A DNA stretch of 64,000 bases from Collimonas pratensis (GTDB lineage Bacteria > Pseudomonadota > Gammaproteobacteria > Burkholderiales > Burkholderiaceae_D). Location of the stretch: NCBI RefSeq assembly GCF_001584185.1, contig NZ_CP013234.1:4464001-4528000 (forward strand), given 5' to 3'. The notes beneath the pieces were generated by a model, which was not told where the DNA came from, did no database searches, and was given only the letters and a program-made list of their open reading frames with translations. The first letter of the stretch is position 1. The number at the start of each line of letters is the position of its first letter. The position numbers were made by a program, and so were the translations under genes. This document shows, piece by piece, positions 63,039 through 64,000 of this stretch.

Positions 63039-64000
63039 TCAAAGTTTGCGGTCTTTTTGCCAGTCGAGATCGATGATCGCGTTGACGTTGAACGGCTTGC
63101 CGTCGCGCGTTTTCAGGGAACCCTGCTGTTGCAGGATATCCGCCAGTTCCTGCATGCGCGCCAGCTCCTTGGCGGTCAGCACGGCGCTGAAGGTCTGGCT
63201 CTTGATGGCGTCGCTGATCACCGTTTCGCGCAGCAAGTCGCCGTGCTTCAGGGTTTTCAGGGTCGGGTCGGCGATGAAATAGCCAGCAATCAATTTGGAT
63301 GCCGCGGCGGGATCTTTTTGCAGCAGGTTGATCGCTTCGCGCTGTGCATCCAGCGATTTCCAGACCGCCTCGCGCCGTTTCGCCAGCGTCTCGCCGGAAG
63401 TGATCACCACCATGCAAGGGAAAGGCCAGACTTCGCCGACTTCATAGATCTGCTTCACCGGCGCCACCAGTTTCGCAATGCTGGCCTGCGGTTCAAACAG
63501 GAAGGCGGCATCGACGCGCTTGCCGACCAGCGACTGCACCGCCACCTGTGGACTGACGCCGAGGATGTTGACGTCATCTGCCTTAAGGCCAGCGTTCTTC
63601 AGCGTCACACCTTTCAGCACCGTGTCGGCGGTGCTGCCTTCCGCCTGCGAGGCCAGGGTATGCCCCTTGAGTCCGGCGACATCCTTGATGCCGCTGTCTT
63701 CGCGTACCACCAGCGCGTGGTAACCGTGCTGGGCGCCCGCCACGACTTTCAGGTCGGCGCCCTTGGAAGCCCAGGCTGCAGCATTGGTAAAGCCGAGCAC
63801 GCCGCTATCCAGCTGGCCGCCGACAATGGCCTTGATCAGATCGGTGCCGGATTTGAATTCGATCAGCTCGACATCCAGGCCATGCTTTTTGTAAAAACCG
63901 CCCTCGAAAGCGGCGATCGCCTGCGCATCGTCCATCACGCGCAGATAGCCGATCTTGAATTTTTCCGTGGCCGAGACATGGCCTGCCAGCGCCAGCAACA
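63039..64000 (-). CDS. SsuA/TauA/NrtA-type ABC binding protein (partial)
   Basis: The window ends inside this gene: at least 320 residues are present and the start of the signal peptide is beyond base 64000. What is seen begins LALAGHVSATEKFKIGYLRV, so the cleavage site is at VSA. KHGLDVELIEFKSGTDLIKAIVGGQLDSGVLGFTNAA and VAGAQHGYHALVVREDSGI are landmarks of the taurine/sulfonate/nitrate binding family. It should deliver a sulfonate, nitrate or similar small molecule to the permease at 62075. The TTG near 63998 is an internal codon, not the start. Confidence 0.88.
   Translation of the reverse strand, partial: LLALAGHVSATEKFKIGYLRVMDDAQAIAAFEGGFYKKHGLDVELIEFKSGTDLIKAIVGGQLDSGVLGFTNAAAWASKGADLKVVAGAQHGYHALVVREDSGIKDVAGLKGHTLASQAEGSTADTVLKGVTLKNAGLKADDVNILGVSPQVAVQSLVGKRVDAAFLFEPQASIAKLVAPVKQIYEVGEVWPFPCMVVITSGETLAKRREAVWKSLDAQREAINLLQKDPAAASKLIAGYFIADPTLKTLKHGDLLRETVISDAIKSQTFSAVLTAKELARMQELADILQQQGSLKTRDGKPFNVNAIIDLDWQKDRKL

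Overview
The window looks like chromosome from a Betaproteobacterium of the order Burkholderiales, most likely family Oxalobacteraceae (Collimonas, Herbaspirillum or Janthinobacterium-like). This is inferred from the GC-rich codon use, the small DUF3563 protein, the tauE-cysI-DUF934-cysH-cysD-cysN-cobA gene order, the scpA-panC order and the protein resemblances; it was not tested by a search. Nothing looks like a prophage, integron, CRISPR array or large island. I saw no rRNA or tRNA gene and no intact insertion sequence.

Layout. 1-6.9 kb: the end of scpA, panC, and a vitamin B12 uptake set (btuF-like binding protein, then on the minus strand btuD- and btuC-like genes and a btuB receptor behind a cobalamin riboswitch). 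6.9-9.2 kb: an HPP/CBS membrane protein and an orphan ABC binding protein. 9.5-16.3 kb: a seven-gene operon for four-carbon acid sugars (GntR regulator, ltnD, otnK, otnC, MFS transporter, otnI, denD). 16.4-24.7 kb: a YbiO-like mechanosensitive channel, a methyltransferase, a ClC antiporter, a J-domain protein, a DHA2 exporter and two small exported proteins. 24.7-32.9 kb: the sulfate assimilation block, with a CysB-type regulator divergent from tauE-cysI-DUF934-cysH-cysD-cysN-cobA. 33-35 kb: four small minus-strand genes, including an orphan MgtC-type C-terminal domain behind a long untranslated stretch. 35-41.3 kb: a LysR regulator, cbiX, lptG, lptF, pepA and xth. 41.4-43.2 kb: a MarR regulator and an MFS transporter with a clear promoter and operator. 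43.2-50.5 kb: hydrolase, RluA-type synthase, acetyltransferase, prpE, prpD, a MliC-like lipoprotein and a small HTH protein. 50.5-56.5 kb: nitrogen control (ntrC, ntrB, a DUF4124 protein, glnA and a rhodanese). 56.6-64 kb: an acetyltransferase, a DoxX protein, a trans-3-hydroxy-L-proline pair (dehydratase plus pyrroline-2-carboxylate reductase), a LivK-like binding protein and part of a taurine/nitrate-type ABC transporter.

How the parts work together. OtnK, OtnC, OtnI, LtnD and DenD form a complete route from L-threonate and D-erythronate to dihydroxyacetone phosphate. CysD/CysN make APS, CysH (with the iron-sulfur cysteines of an APS reductase) makes sulfite, CysI reduces it, and CobA starts the siroheme that CysI needs; a small CbiX chelatase lies 3 kb away. 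NtrB/NtrC probably act on glnA through three NtrC-like sites and a sigma-54 promoter visible upstream of glnA, and probably on their own promoter.

The least explained items are the orphan MgtC-type domain with its leader, the nested inverted repeat between btuB and btuC, two families of dispersed palindromic repeats, and several small genes with good ribosome binding sites. I found no clear new multi-gene system.
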